Source: Collimonas fungivorans Ter331 (GTDB lineage: Bacteria; Pseudomonadota; Gammaproteobacteria; Burkholderiales; Burkholderiaceae_D). From it: a stretch of 64,000 bases of DNA. A program made the translations under genes and the position numbers. Below are positions 1 to 10,487 of this stretch, piece by piece. Positions within the stretch are counted from its first letter, which is position 1; each line of letters opens with the position of its first letter. Location of the stretch: contig NC_015856.1 in NCBI RefSeq assembly GCF_000221045.1, positions 682,001-746,000 of the forward strand, written 5' to 3'. The notes under the pieces were generated by a model. It had not been told where the DNA came from and made no database searches. It worked only from the letters and a program-made list of their open reading frames with translations.

Positions 1-506
1 TCGAGGTTGGCGGTCGGTTCGTCGGCCAGGATGATTTGCGGCCGGTTGACGATGGCGCGCGCGATCGACACGCGCTGCTGTTCGCCTCCGGACAGGGCTT
101 GCGGATCGGTAGCGGCCTTGTCCAGCAGACCGACCTTGTCGAGCGCGGCCTGCGCCCGTTTTTCCGCTTCGGCGCGGGTGGCGCCGGTCACCAGCAGCGG
201 CAGCATGACATTGGCCAGCACGCTGCGGTCTTGCAGCAGCTTCTGCTGTTGCAGGATCAGGCCCAGGTTGCGCCGCAGGTAAGGCAGGCCGGACGATTTC
301 AATTTGCCGACGTTGGCGCCGCTGACGGTCAGCGTGCCGCTGCTGGGACGTTCTATCGCGGCGATCAGGTTGAGCAGCGTGGTTTTGCCGGCGCCGGAAG
401 GACCGGCCAGGAAAATCAGGTCGCCCTTGTTGACCGTCAGTGTGATATCGCGCAACGCAACTACGTCGCGCGTGTATTTTTTGGAGACCTGGTTGAATTC
501 AATCAT
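1..506 (-). CDS. ftsE: FtsE, cell-division ABC transporter ATP-binding protein (partial, C-terminus outside window)
   Basis: This is the ATPase of the FtsEX complex, which acts at the inner face of the divisome and controls periplasmic peptidoglycan hydrolases. Read on the minus strand, the protein begins MIEFNQVSKKY and shows a Walker A (AGPSGAGKTT), a Q-loop region (LILQQQKLL), the ABC signature LSGGEQQR and Walker B (IILADEPTAN) before the window ends; about 168 codons are present. The N-terminus and the position directly after ftsY match the conserved ftsY-ftsE-ftsX order. An in-frame ATG at 527 would add seven residues; 506 is preferred because family members start at MI.F. The family is certain; FtsE rather than a LolD-like ATPase is favoured by the ftsY neighbour. 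Confidence 0.9.
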   Translation of the reverse strand, partial: MIEFNQVSKKYTRDVVALRDITLTVNKGDLIFLAGPSGAGKTTLLNLIAAIERPSSGTLTVSGANVGKLKSSGLPYLRRNLGLILQQQKLLQDRSVLANVMLPLLVTGATRAEAEKRAQAALDKVGLLDKAATDPQALSGGEQQRVSIARAIVNRPQIILADEPTANL

Positions 507-544
507 GGAATGGCTAGGACCTGTCATCGATAATTGGCTTGGAA

Positions 545-1669
545 TTAATTCAGCAATGCATCCACAAATTCAGCCGCGTCAAACGGCTGCAAGTCTTCGA
601 TCTGTTCGCCGACGCCGATGAAATACACCGGGATCGCGCGGGTGGTGGCGATGGCCGCCAGCACGCCGCCCTTGGCGGTGCCGTCCAGCTTGGTGATCAC
701 CAGGCCGGTCAGGCCCAGCGCATCGTCGAACGCCTTGACTTGCGCCAGCGCGTTCTGGCCGGTGTTGCCGTCGATGACCAGCAATATCTCGTGCGGCGCG
801 GTGGCCATGCCTTTGCCGATCACGCGTTTGATCTTCTTCAGCTCGTCCATCAAGTGCAGCTGGGTCGGCAGGCGGCCGGCGGTGTCGACCATTACCACGT
901 TGGTGCCGCGCGCCTGCGCCGAATGCACGGCGTCGAACGCGACAGCGGCCGGATCGCCGGATTCCTGCGAGATCACGGTGACGTTGTTGCGCTCGCCCCA
1001 GATCGTCAGCTGCTCGCGCGCCGCGGCGCGGAAGGTGTCGCCGGCGGCCAGCAGCACCGATTGTTTATGCGCTTGCAGATGTTTGGCCAGCTTGCCGATG
1101 GTGGTGGTCTTGCCGGCGCCGTTGACGCCGGCGATCATGATCACCAGCGGCTGGTGCTGGTCCAGCACCAGCGGTTTCTGCAAAGGAGTGAGCAAATCGA
1201 TCAGCAGGCTGCGCAGCGCCGCCTTGACCTGGACCGCCTCGGTCAGCTTGTCGTCCTTGACCTTCTTTTTCAGGGCGTTGAGCAGGAAATGCGTGGCGTC
1301 GACGCCGGCGTCGGACACCAGCAGCGCCGATTCCAGTTCTTCGTACAGGTCGTCGTCGATCTTGGCGCCGACAAACAGGATGCTCAGGTTGGAGGAAGTT
1401 TTCGACAGCCCGGTTTTCAGGCGCGACAGCCAGGAGCGTTTTTGTTCCGCCGCGACCGGCGCTGCAACGATTTCGGTTTCCGCTGCAGGCTCCACTTCCG
1501 GCGCGACCACAGGATCTGACGTCACGCCCGCCTCAGCCGGCGCCGGCGCGCTTGGCGCAACAACTGGAATGGCTTCTACGGCTTCAATCTGCGCCAATTC
1601 GGCTGGCGCAGAAGGTTTCGGCTGGGGTATTACTTCGGGTTTTGGTTTTTTCTTGAAGAAGCTAAACAT
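545..1669 (-). CDS. ftsY: Signal recognition particle receptor FtsY
   Basis: FtsY is the SRP-receptor GTPase that docks SRP-ribosome-nascent chain complexes at the inner membrane. The 374-residue product has an N-terminal stretch (about 8-75) rich in Pro, Ala and Glu, typical of the variable A domain, then the NG domain. GTPase motifs are plain: GVNGAGKT at 181-188, DTFRAAA at 211-217, DTAGR at 262-266 and TKLD at 326-329, followed by GTAKGG. The length is normal for betaproteobacterial FtsY. It lies 38 bp upstream of ftsE on the same strand and is divergent from rsmD. The start ATG at 1669 gives the usual MFSFFKKK beginning. Confidence 0.97.
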   Translation of the reverse strand: MFSFFKKKPKPEVIPQPKPSAPAELAQIEAVEAIPVVAPSAPAPAEAGVTSDPVVAPEVEPAAETEIVAAPVAAEQKRSWLSRLKTGLSKTSSNLSILFVGAKIDDDLYEELESALLVSDAGVDATHFLLNALKKKVKDDKLTEAVQVKAALRSLLIDLLTPLQKPLVLDQHQPLVIMIAGVNGAGKTTTIGKLAKHLQAHKQSVLLAAGDTFRAAAREQLTIWGERNNVTVISQESGDPAAVAFDAVHSAQARGTNVVMVDTAGRLPTQLHLMDELKKIKRVIGKGMATAPHEILLVIDGNTGQNALAQVKAFDDALGLTGLVITKLDGTAKGGVLAAIATTRAIPVYFIGVGEQIEDLQPFDAAEFVDALLN

Positions 1670-1745
1670 CTGAGGCCTGATCTGTAAGGCGGTGAAATAG
1701 GGCGCTGCAGCAGCCTTTCAGGGCCGGCTGCACAAGAGGTACAAT

Positions 1746-1914
1746 CCTAGCAGCCTGCCGGCCTTAAGGTGATCGGCTGCAAAAATAGCTGAGCGGCCCA
1801 TATTTCACCGGCTTCTTGGTCAATAGCCAGGCTATTGACACTGCGAATCCGGCAAAACCTGGCCTCGCTCAGCTATTTTTTCGCTTCGATCCCTTAAGGC
1901 CGACAGGCTGCTAG
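1746..1914. repeat. 169-bp concentric imperfect palindrome (MITE/REP-like) between ftsY and rsmD
   Basis: The outer arms 1746-1768 and 1892-1914 are inverted copies matching at 22 of 23 positions (left arm starts CCTAGCAGCCTG). The next inner arms also pair: ATAGCTGAGC at 1785-1794 matches its complement near 1867-1876, each with a run of A/T beside it. The centre is a perfect hairpin, GTCAATAGCC, one base, then its complement (1819-1839). Inner and outer axes coincide within about one base. No coding capacity is seen. It fills most of the divergent ftsY/rsmD intergenic region, so it probably lies next to or within one of their promoters. Confidence 0.8.
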
Positions 1915-1964
1915 GCATTCTATCAGAGCACAGGCCATCAAATCAGGGATAGCCCGGTGCACGG

Positions 1965-3198
<1,234 letters not shown>

Positions 3199-3279
3199 GG
3201 GCATGCGCAGCGGCGAATCTCCAACAGGCATAAAATGGCGGCAAGGCGGGATCTTCTGCTCCCGCGGCAACTTGAGTAG

Positions 3280-3564
<285 letters not shown>

Positions 3565-3579
3565 CTCCGCAGTAATCCT

Positions 3580-4437
3580 CTAGAACGCCAGTTCACCCTC
3601 GATGTCCTGCCCGATGCGCAGGACTGCGCCATTCCCCTCCCGCACTATCATGTTGACGCCGAAAGTGACGGCGCCCTCGACGCGCGGATTGGCGCGGTAA
3701 GTCAGCAGAATATCCATCGGATCGGGGCCGATTTCTCCGCTGGCCTGGTCGATGGCCGGCATTGGGCAGCGCGTGCATGGTTTTACAGGTTGCAGGCAGA
3801 TCGGTCCGGCCCGCAGCGTTTCCAGAAAATCCTCTTCAAAAGCATCCACGCCATCGATCACGATGTTCGGCCGGAAACGGTTCATCGGCAATGGCGTCCG
3901 CCCCTGCGCCTGCAGTTTCCGGTTGAGGTCGTCCAGCGACCCCTGCGATATCAGCAGCATCGGATAACCGTCGGCAAAGCGGGTCGGCGCATCTGCATCG
4001 AGCGTCCACTTTTTGCTGGCCAGGCGCCTGGCCGCAGGGTCGAAGCGCACCAGCCTGCAGGGTTGGCCCAAGACACGCGAGAACCAGGCGGCAGCGTCGT
4101 CGCCGCAGTCATGGGCGCTGAGGTGGTCGTCCCAGACGGTCACCTCCAGCGATGCCGCCTGCGCGCGATCCAGCGGCGCGGTCGGGACCAGCAGCGGCGG
4201 CATGCCGGGCGCTTGCACGGTCATGGCGCCGTCCTGCAAGGCTGGCGCGATCAGGGCCATGGCAGGGTGGCTGCGCTGCGACAGGAATTGTCCGTCGCTG
4301 TCGATCACCATCCATTCACGGTCGTGCGCGTGCAGGTGGCTGAGGCCGGCGGCGGTCACGGTGGCTGCCTGCAGGGCAATGCCGGCGCAGGATTTGATCG
4401 GGTACAGCGTGAGCGTAGTGATGGTTGGCATTGGCAT
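3580..4437 (-). CDS. MOSC domain protein, YcbX-like
   Basis: The product (285 residues) has an N-terminal MOSC beta-barrel domain (TLTLYPIKSCAGIAL at the start, DREWMVID near 40) and a C-terminal MOSC domain with the cysteine segment KPCTRCPM that family members use to handle sulfur or bind the molybdenum cofactor. Known relatives (YcbX, mARC) reduce N-hydroxylated compounds with Moco, but the substrate here is unknown. Its ATG directly follows the TAA of the LysR gene with no gap, so the two are probably co-transcribed. Confidence 0.85.
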   Translation of the reverse strand: MPMPTITTLTLYPIKSCAGIALQAATVTAAGLSHLHAHDREWMVIDSDGQFLSQRSHPAMALIAPALQDGAMTVQAPGMPPLLVPTAPLDRAQAASLEVTVWDDHLSAHDCGDDAAAWFSRVLGQPCRLVRFDPAARRLASKKWTLDADAPTRFADGYPMLLISQGSLDDLNRKLQAQGRTPLPMNRFRPNIVIDGVDAFEEDFLETLRAGPICLQPVKPCTRCPMPAIDQASGEIGPDPMDILLTYRANPRVEGAVTFGVNMIVREGNGAVLRIGQDIEGELAF

Positions 4438-5334
4438 TTATTCCGTTGAGTCTGACAAGATGGCGCCCAGCCAGTCCTGGAATTCGGCGATCGTGGCTGC
4501 CTTTTCGGTATCGAAGGGCGAGACCGAAAAATAGTCGCCGCGCGCCGGGGCGGTGATATCGAACAGGCGCACCAGGCGGCCGCTGGCCAGGTGGTTGCGC
4601 ACCAGGCAGCTGCGCGCGAGCGCGATGCCTTGGTCGGCCGCGGCGGCGTCCAGCAGATGCATGGGATCATCGTACACCGGGCCTGCCTGCGGTTCGCCCT
4701 GTCTGATGCCGGCGGCGGCAAACCACGGTTCCCAGCCGCCATGGTGGGCAAAGCGCAGCAAGGGATGGCGCACCAGTTCCTGCGGCGTGATGGCGGGATG
4801 GCAGGCAGCGAAGCGCGGGCTGCATACCGGGAAAATCACTTCCTTCAGCAGGCGTTGGTAGCGGAAATGCTTGTTCCCGGCACGGCCGTACCAGATGGCG
4901 ACATCGGCATCGCTGAAATCGAGTTCGCTCAGTTCGTGGCTGCTGCGCAAGCTGATGTCGATATGCGGATGCTGCTGGTGGAACGCCGCCAGCCGCGGCA
5001 CCAGCCAGGCGCTGGCGAACGATGGCGGCACGCTGACGCGCAAGGCTTGCGCCGCGCGCCGGCTTTCAACCCGGCCTATGTGCAGGGCGCGGTCCAGCGC
5101 CAGCAGCGCCTGCCGTACTTCTCCCGCCAGCAGGCGGCCGCCGTCGGTCAGCACCATCTGCCGGCCTTCGCGCTGGAACAGCTTGCGTCCGCTGCGCTGT
5201 TCCAGCGCGCGGATCTGGTGGCTGATGGCGCTGTGCGTCAGGTGCAGCTCTTCTCCGGCGCGGGTATAGTTGCCCAGCCGCGCGGCGGCTTCAAACGCAC
5301 GCAAGGTCTGGGTCGGCGGCAGTCGCTCAAACAT
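4438..5334 (-). CDS. LysR-family transcriptional regulator, GcvA-like
   Basis: The 298-residue protein has an N-terminal winged helix-turn-helix (residues about 7-65: TLRAFEAAARLGNYTRAGEEL, then HSAISHQIRALE) and a periplasmic-binding-protein-like effector domain. The opening and the LPPTQTLRAFEAAAR style resemble GcvA-type LysR proteins. It is divergent from an MFS transporter across a 119-bp AT-rich gap and directly abuts the MOSC gene downstream. By the usual LysR rule it may control the divergent transporter. The effector is unknown. Confidence 0.88.
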   Translation of the reverse strand: MFERLPPTQTLRAFEAAARLGNYTRAGEELHLTHSAISHQIRALEQRSGRKLFQREGRQMVLTDGGRLLAGEVRQALLALDRALHIGRVESRRAAQALRVSVPPSFASAWLVPRLAAFHQQHPHIDISLRSSHELSELDFSDADVAIWYGRAGNKHFRYQRLLKEVIFPVCSPRFAACHPAITPQELVRHPLLRFAHHGGWEPWFAAAGIRQGEPQAGPVYDDPMHLLDAAAADQGIALARSCLVRNHLASGRLVRLFDITAPARGDYFSVSPFDTEKAATIAEFQDWLGAILSDSTE

Positions 5335-5453
5335 GAGTGTTCATTTTTAATCAATCGGTTAATTCCATTCACATATAAGGATAAAACACTTCGTTGGCCT
5401 CCGGGCAATTTGCTGTCTACTATCGTCATATCCAGTTCTTTTAGTGACCGACC

Positions 5454-6689
5454 ATGAAGCTAACTACCCGCGTTTTCCTGATATTTTCTTCCGGCTATTT
5501 CATTTCCTACCTGGCGCGCGGCATCAACCTGCCGCTGGCGCCCTTGCTCAGCAGCGAGCTGGGATTGTCGCCGGCGCAGCTGGGGCTGCTGACCAGCCTG
5601 TATTTTTTCGCTTTCGCTGCTTGCCAGCTGCCGCTCGGCATCTTGCTGGACCGCTTCGGCCCGCGCCGGGTCCTGGCTTGCCTGTTGCTGCTGGCGGCAG
5701 CCGGCGCGGTGGTGTCGGCCAATGCCCATGGCTTCAGCGCCCTGCTGGCCGGCCGCCTGCTGCTGGGGGTAGGCACGTCGGCTTGCCTGATGGCGGGCCT
5801 GAAAGCGATCGTCGCCTGGTTTCCGCACGATCAGCTGCCTTTGATGAACGGCGCCATCTATGCGATTGGCGGCCTGGGCGCGGTCGCCACCGGCACGCCG
5901 ATTGCCTGGGCCCTGGGCATCACTACCTGGCGCGTGCTGTTCGTGGTGGTTGCGGTATTGATCCTGATGATCGTGCTGGCCTTGTTTACGCTGGTGCCGG
6001 AAAAAGATGAGCAGCATCCGAAAAGCAGCCTGGCGGCGCAGTTGCGCGATATTGACGGCATTTTCCGCAGCGCGGTGTTCTGGCGCACGGCGCCCCTGGT
6101 GATGGCGAGCCAGGGCGTGTTCCTCGGCGTGCAGGGTTTGTGGGCCGGACCGTATCTGCGCGATGTCAGCCGGCTGTCGGCCGCCGCCGCGGCCAATATC
6201 GTGGCGCTGGCCGGCGTGGCGATGGTGCTGGGTGCGGTCGGCTCCGGCTGGCTGGCGCGCCGCTTGCAGCAGCGTGGAATTTCCCTGCATACCACCGCAG
6301 GCGCGGGAATGTTCCTGTTCATGCTGGCGCAGCTGCTGATCGTGCTCGGCGCGCCCTTGCCGGACTGGCTGCTGTGGGGTTTGTATGGTTTGCTGGGCAC
6401 TTCCGGCGTGTTGTCGTATGCAGCGCTGGTGCGCGAATTTCCGGCGCATCTGGCGGGGCGCGTCAGTACCGGGCTGACCCTGGCGCTTTTTGCCGGCGCG
6501 TTTGTGGTGCAGTATGGTTTCGGTTTGCTGCTCAATGCCTGGCCGCACTATACCGGCAGTTATGCGGCGGCCGCGCACCGGATTTCATGGGCGATCGCCT
6601 TGCTGGTGCAGCTGGCGGCCGGCGCCTGGTATTGCCGGCGCCTGAAGAAGCCGGCTGCAGGAACAAGCTCGGCGGCTAACGCAGCATGA
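5454..6689 (+). CDS. MFS transporter
   Basis: This is an inner-membrane secondary transporter of 411 residues with roughly twelve hydrophobic segments. The first is preceded by MKLTTRVF and followed by LARGINLPLAPLLS. The loop between helices 2 and 3 reads GILLDRFGPRR, the major facilitator superfamily motif A. The C-terminal half repeats the pattern. The substrate cannot be assigned from sequence; the divergent LysR gene is the likely regulator. Its 3' end overlaps the 3' end of the convergent M55 peptidase gene by 14 bp. Confidence 0.88.
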   Translation: MKLTTRVFLIFSSGYFISYLARGINLPLAPLLSSELGLSPAQLGLLTSLYFFAFAACQLPLGILLDRFGPRRVLACLLLLAAAGAVVSANAHGFSALLAGRLLLGVGTSACLMAGLKAIVAWFPHDQLPLMNGAIYAIGGLGAVATGTPIAWALGITTWRVLFVVVAVLILMIVLALFTLVPEKDEQHPKSSLAAQLRDIDGIFRSAVFWRTAPLVMASQGVFLGVQGLWAGPYLRDVSRLSAAAAANIVALAGVAMVLGAVGSGWLARRLQQRGISLHTTAGAGMFLFMLAQLLIVLGAPLPDWLLWGLYGLLGTSGVLSYAALVREFPAHLAGRVSTGLTLALFAGAFVVQYGFGLLLNAWPHYTGSYAAAAHRISWAIALLVQLAAGAWYCRRLKKPAAGTSSAANAA

Positions 6690-7494
6690 AAGACATCGCC
6701 GACAAGCTGTTCAATATCCTTACGGCGTACTGCACCGACGGTGCGGTGAATTCGACGTTGACGCCGTCGATCCGCTGCAGCAAAGGCAGCTGACAGAACA
6801 GGTCGGCCAGCGCCGGACTCTGGATTTGCAAGCGGCAGGTGATCGCTGGCGGCAGTACAAAGGGAAGAGCGGCTGGAAGATTGGCGAGCGCCGCCTTGGC
6901 GCCCTCGCTCAACAAGCTTAGTGAACGCTGCGGCGATAGCGAGGCGCCGCTGTTGCTGCCATCCGCGGTCTTGACGCTGACCAGCGTGGCTTGCGGAAAC
7001 AGCGGCCGGTTCTCTTCCACGAAAACGTCGTCGCCGCTGCCGAAAATCACCGGCACGCCGAATTCGCCGGCGAGCGCGCCGTAGATGCCGGCTTCGCCCA
7101 GTTCCTGGCCGTTCAGCCAGACGCGCGCGAAAGCAAAACTGTTGATGGTGTGGGCCAGGATGCCGCGGCTTTGCGAGCGGCCATGGTAGCCGACCATCAT
7201 CACGCCGGCGACGCCGCTGTCGACGCCGCTCATCATGCCCAGCAGGCGCGGCTTGCCGAGAATGGCGCAAGCGGCGGGATGCAGCAAGTCCGGCAGCAGG
7301 TTGCGGAAACCGCCATGCGAGTCGTTCACCAGGATCTGGCTGGCGCCGCCGGCCAGCGCGCCTTCGATGACGGCATTGGCTTCCGCCGTCATCAGGCGCC
7401 GCGCGCGTTCGTATTCGGGATTGCCGGCGCGCGTCTGCTCCGGATGGAATACGCCGGCTACGCCTTCTATATCAACGGAAATCAGGATTTTCAT
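6676..7494 (-). CDS. M55-family D-aminopeptidase (DppA-like)
   Basis: The product (272 residues) starts MKILISVDIEGVAGV, which carries the DxE zinc-ligand pair of the M55 (DppA) family, and continues with NDSHGG (near 59) and MVGYHGRS (near 100), the conserved histidine motifs. DppA of Bacillus cleaves D-amino acid dipeptides. It is the last gene of the glutathione/peptide ABC operon, 21 bp after the DmpA-type peptidase, which supports a role in hydrolysing imported small peptides. GYHG replaces the common GYHA, a minor variation. Confidence 0.87.
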   Translation of the reverse strand: MKILISVDIEGVAGVFHPEQTRAGNPEYERARRLMTAEANAVIEGALAGGASQILVNDSHGGFRNLLPDLLHPAACAILGKPRLLGMMSGVDSGVAGVMMVGYHGRSQSRGILAHTINSFAFARVWLNGQELGEAGIYGALAGEFGVPVIFGSGDDVFVEENRPLFPQATLVSVKTADGSNSGASLSPQRSLSLLSEGAKAALANLPAALPFVLPPAITCRLQIQSPALADLFCQLPLLQRIDGVNVEFTAPSVQYAVRILNSLSAMSFMLR

Positions 7495-7515
7495 TATGCT
7501 GTTCTGGTAAGTGAA

Positions 7516-8550
7516 TCAAGACTGGCCGGTGGCGGCATCGCGCAGCGACAGGCGCCGATGGCCATCGCGTCCGCTGACGCTTTCCGCCGCAAACAGCGCA
7601 TTGACGATGGCTTGTTCGGTGCTGTCGACCACTGCTTCAAACAGCGGGTCGAGCAGGTTGTCGTGCAGGCAGGCGCTTTGCCGTAGTGCGCTGTCCGAGC
7701 GATGCGGCACGGTTTGCGCAGTGGAAAACGCCAGCGCCAGGTCGCCGCTGCCGTGGCCGTAGATCGAGCCGGTGCGCCCCAGGCCGATGCCGCAGCGGGT
7801 CGCCAGCCGTCCCAGCTGGCGTGCATCGAGCGGCGCGTCGGTCGCGATGATCATGATGATCGATCCCATCTCGGGCGCTTCCGGCACGGTTTTCCGCAAA
7901 CGCCGCAGGCCGTTTCCGATATGCTGCCCAGCCAGCGTCAGCGCCGCCAGCTTGCCGAAGTTGGCCAGCACCAGCGCACCGACGCAATATGGCATGCCAC
8001 CGACGCTTATTTGGCGCGAAGCCGAACCGATGCCACCCTTCAGATCGAAACACGACATGCCGCGCCCGGCGCCGACCGCGCCTTGCCCGAACTCGGGCGC
8101 GGCGCTGGCCAGCGCTTGCCGGTAGTGCTCGGCGCTGACCGCCATGGCCTGGATATCGTTCAGGTAGCCGTCATTGCATTCGAACACCAGCGGATTGAGC
8201 GTCGGTTCGCTGCGTCCGATCTCGGGATTGGCCTGGATCGCGGAAATCACCTGGGCAGTGGCGACGCTGCCGACCGACATGGTGTTGGTCAGGGCAATCG
8301 GAGTTTCAAGCACGCCCAATTCCTGCACCTGCACCAGCCCTATGCTCTTGCCGAAACCGTTGAACACGACCGCAGCGGCCGGCACCTTGTCGCGGAACGG
8401 ATCGCCGCCGTGCGGGCGGATCACCGTCACGCCGGTCTGGATGGCGCCTTGCGCCAGTGTGGCGTGGCCGACCGTGACGCCGGCGACATCGCTGATGGCG
8501 TTCAGCGGGCCGGCCGGCAACCTGCCTATGTGAGGGAGGACAAGGGTCAT
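7516..8550 (-). CDS. P1-family (DmpA/BapA) aminopeptidase
   Basis: This is an N-terminal-nucleophile peptidase precursor of 344 residues. It has the family start [16 protein letters not shown], the conserved NTMSVG near 90, and the self-cleavage site G229-S230 followed by [12 protein letters not shown]; the new N-terminal serine is the nucleophile in DmpA/BapA. Relatives cleave N-terminal D-Ala, L-amino acids or beta-amino acids from short peptides. Its ATG overlaps the stop of the permease gene (ATGA), so translation is coupled. No signal peptide is seen, so it should act in the cytoplasm on imported peptides. Confidence 0.9.
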   Translation of the reverse strand: MTLVLPHIGRLPAGPLNAISDVAGVTVGHATLAQGAIQTGVTVIRPHGGDPFRDKVPAAAVVFNGFGKSIGLVQVQELGVLETPIALTNTMSVGSVATAQVISAIQANPEIGRSEPTLNPLVFECNDGYLNDIQAMAVSAEHYRQALASAAPEFGQGAVGAGRGMSCFDLKGGIGSASRQISVGGMPYCVGALVLANFGKLAALTLAGQHIGNGLRRLRKTVPEAPEMGSIIMIIATDAPLDARQLGRLATRCGIGLGRTGSIYGHGSGDLALAFSTAQTVPHRSDSALRQSACLHDNLLDPLFEAVVDSTEQAIVNALFAAESVSGRDGHRRLSLRDAATGQS

Positions 8551-9464
8551 CGTCTGTCGATTTTAGGGTCGAGCGCGTCGCGCAAGCCGTCGCCCAGGAG
8601 ATTGAACGCCAGCACCGTGAAGAAGATGGCCAGGCTAGGAAAAATCGCGATATGAGGCGCGGTCATCATGTCGGAACGCGCTTCGTTGAGCATCGCGCCC
8701 CATTCCGGCATCGGTGGCTGCGCGCCCATGCCGAGGAAGGACAGGCTGGCGGCGGTGATGATTGAAGTGCCGATACGCATGGTGAAATACACCACTACCG
8801 CCGACACCGTGCCGGGGAAGATATGGCGCAGGATGATGGTGCGGTCGTTGGCGCCTATGCTGCGCACCGCTTCGATAAAGGTCAGGTGTTTCAGCGCCAG
8901 CGTATTGCCGCGCACCAGCCGCGCAAACGTCGGGATGCTGAAAATCGCTACCGCGAAAATCACGTTCGACATGCCGTTGCCGAGGATCGCCACGATGCCG
9001 ATCGCCAGCAGGATGCCGGGAAAGGCGAACAGCACGTCGCAGATGCGCATGATGATGCGGTCAGGCCAGCCTTCGTAATAACCGGCAATCAGGCCGGCCA
9101 GGGTGCCGACCACGGCGCCTACTGCAACCGACGAAAAGCCGGCGGTCAGGGAAATCCGCGTACCCATCAGGATGCGGCTGAAGATGTCGCGGCCGAGGGA
9201 ATCGACGCCGAACCAGTGCGCCAGCGACGGCCCGGCGTTCAGGGCATCGTAATCGAAATAGTTTTCAGCGTCGTAAGGCGTCAGCCAGGGCGCGGCAACC
9301 GCCACCACGATCAGGAACAGCACAAAGCAGCCGGCCGCAACCGCCAGGTGCTGCTTCTTGAACTTGCGCCAGAATTCGCTCCAGGGCGTGCGTATGGTGC
9401 TCGGCAGCGGCGCGGCGGCAATCGCGGCGACAGGATTGGATGGAGTAGACACAGGCGGCCTCAC
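8547..9464 (-). CDS. gsiD: ABC transporter permease, GsiD/DppC-like
   Basis: This is the second inner-membrane permease of the peptide/glutathione importer, with 305 residues. A cytoplasmic N-terminal tail is followed by a helix at about 40-60 and [16 protein letters not shown], a hallmark of DppC/OppC-type permeases. The EAA-loop region lies around [14 protein letters not shown]. The gene overlaps gsiC upstream and the P1 peptidase downstream by four bases each, showing tight operon structure. GsiD is chosen over DppC because of the adjoining fused GsiA-type ATPase and isoaspartyl peptidase gene. Confidence 0.88.
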   Translation of the reverse strand: MRPPVSTPSNPVAAIAAAPLPSTIRTPWSEFWRKFKKQHLAVAAGCFVLFLIVVAVAAPWLTPYDAENYFDYDALNAGPSLAHWFGVDSLGRDIFSRILMGTRISLTAGFSSVAVGAVVGTLAGLIAGYYEGWPDRIIMRICDVLFAFPGILLAIGIVAILGNGMSNVIFAVAIFSIPTFARLVRGNTLALKHLTFIEAVRSIGANDRTIILRHIFPGTVSAVVVYFTMRIGTSIITAASLSFLGMGAQPPMPEWGAMLNEARSDMMTAPHIAIFPSLAIFFTVLAFNLLGDGLRDALDPKIDRR

Positions 9465-10381
9465 TTGTAACGGATGCTAGGGTTGATGACGGCGTACAGC
9501 ACGTCCACCACCAGGTTGATGAAAATGAATTCCAGCGAGAACAGCAGGATTTCGGCCTGGATGACGGGATAGTCGCGCATTTCGACGGCGTCGATCAGCA
9601 AGCGTCCCATGCCGGGCCAGTTGAACACTTTTTCCACCACGATGGAACCGCCCAGCAGGAACCCGAACTGCAAGCCCATCATGGTGACCACCGGGATCAG
9701 GGAGTTGCGCAGGCAGTGCTTGAGCACCACGATGGTTTCCGACAGGCCCTTGGCGCGCGCGGTGCGCACAAAATCTTCCTGCAGGATTTCGACAAACGAG
9801 GAACGGGTAAAACGCGCCATGACGGCGGCCACCGCTGCGCCCAGCGCCAGCGACGGCAAGATATAGTGGCGCCAGCTGTCGGCGCCGATGGTAGGCAGCC
9901 AGCCGAGCTTGACCGAAAACAGTTCCATCAGCAGCATGCCCAGCGCAAACGACGGAAAGGAAATGCCGGATACCGCCAGCGTCATGCCGAGGCGGTCCGG
10001 CCATTCGTTGCGCCATACCGCCGAGACGATACCGATGACCAGGCCGAACAGCACCGCCCACACCATGCTGCTGACGGTGAGCCAGAAAGTGGGCCAGAAG
10101 CGTTCGGCGATTTCCATGCTGACCGGACGCTTGGTGCGCAGCGAAGTGCCGAAGTCGCCGTGCAACGCTTTGCTGAAATAGTTGACGAACTGCTCGTGCA
10201 TCGGCTTGTCCAGGCCCAGGTCCTGGCGAATCAGCTCAACCGTCTGCGAGTCGGCTTCAGGTCCGGCCACCAGCCGCGCCGGATCGCCCGGCAGCAGGTG
10301 GACAAACAGAAATACCATGACCGCCACGATCAGCAAGGTCGGTATCAGGCCCATCAGGCGTTTTAATATATAGGGAAACAT
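9461..10381 (-). CDS. gsiC: ABC transporter permease, GsiC/DppB-like
   Basis: This is the first permease of the importer, with 306 residues. It starts [24 protein letters not shown], typical of DppB/OppB/GsiC proteins, followed by the periplasmic [12 protein letters not shown] segment and the EAA loop [12 protein letters not shown]. About six hydrophobic segments are present. Its stop overlaps the start of gsiD by four bases. It is separated from the binding-protein gene by about 106 bp holding a strong stem-loop. Confidence 0.88.
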   Translation of the reverse strand: MFPYILKRLMGLIPTLLIVAVMVFLFVHLLPGDPARLVAGPEADSQTVELIRQDLGLDKPMHEQFVNYFSKALHGDFGTSLRTKRPVSMEIAERFWPTFWLTVSSMVWAVLFGLVIGIVSAVWRNEWPDRLGMTLAVSGISFPSFALGMLLMELFSVKLGWLPTIGADSWRHYILPSLALGAAVAAVMARFTRSSFVEILQEDFVRTARAKGLSETIVVLKHCLRNSLIPVVTMMGLQFGFLLGGSIVVEKVFNWPGMGRLLIDAVEMRDYPVIQAEILLFSLEFIFINLVVDVLYAVINPSIRYK

Positions 10382-10405
10382 GGCATCCAGTCTGTTGCGA
10401 TAAAA

Positions 10406-10435
10406 CGCAGGCCGGACCGGAGCGGCCGGCCTGCG
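10406..10435 (-). terminator. Stem-loop between gsiB and gsiC (attenuating terminator or mRNA stabiliser)
   Basis: Perfect 10-bp inverted arms (10406-10415 and 10426-10435, CGCAGGCCGG and complement) enclose a 10-base loop. On the transcribed minus strand the stem is followed by TTTTA. Such hairpins after binding-protein genes commonly limit read-through into the permease genes or protect the upstream mRNA, so that binding protein outnumbers permease. Confidence 0.6.
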
Positions 10436-10487
10436 GGTCTTGCTTGTATTTTGCTTGTCTCTTGCTTATACCTGCTTGTGTCTCTGC

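Noticed and set aside
1743-1920. Terminator for ftsY or rsmD
   Set aside because: Both genes start, not end, beside this palindrome, so a simple terminator role does not fit; a repeat element was preferred.
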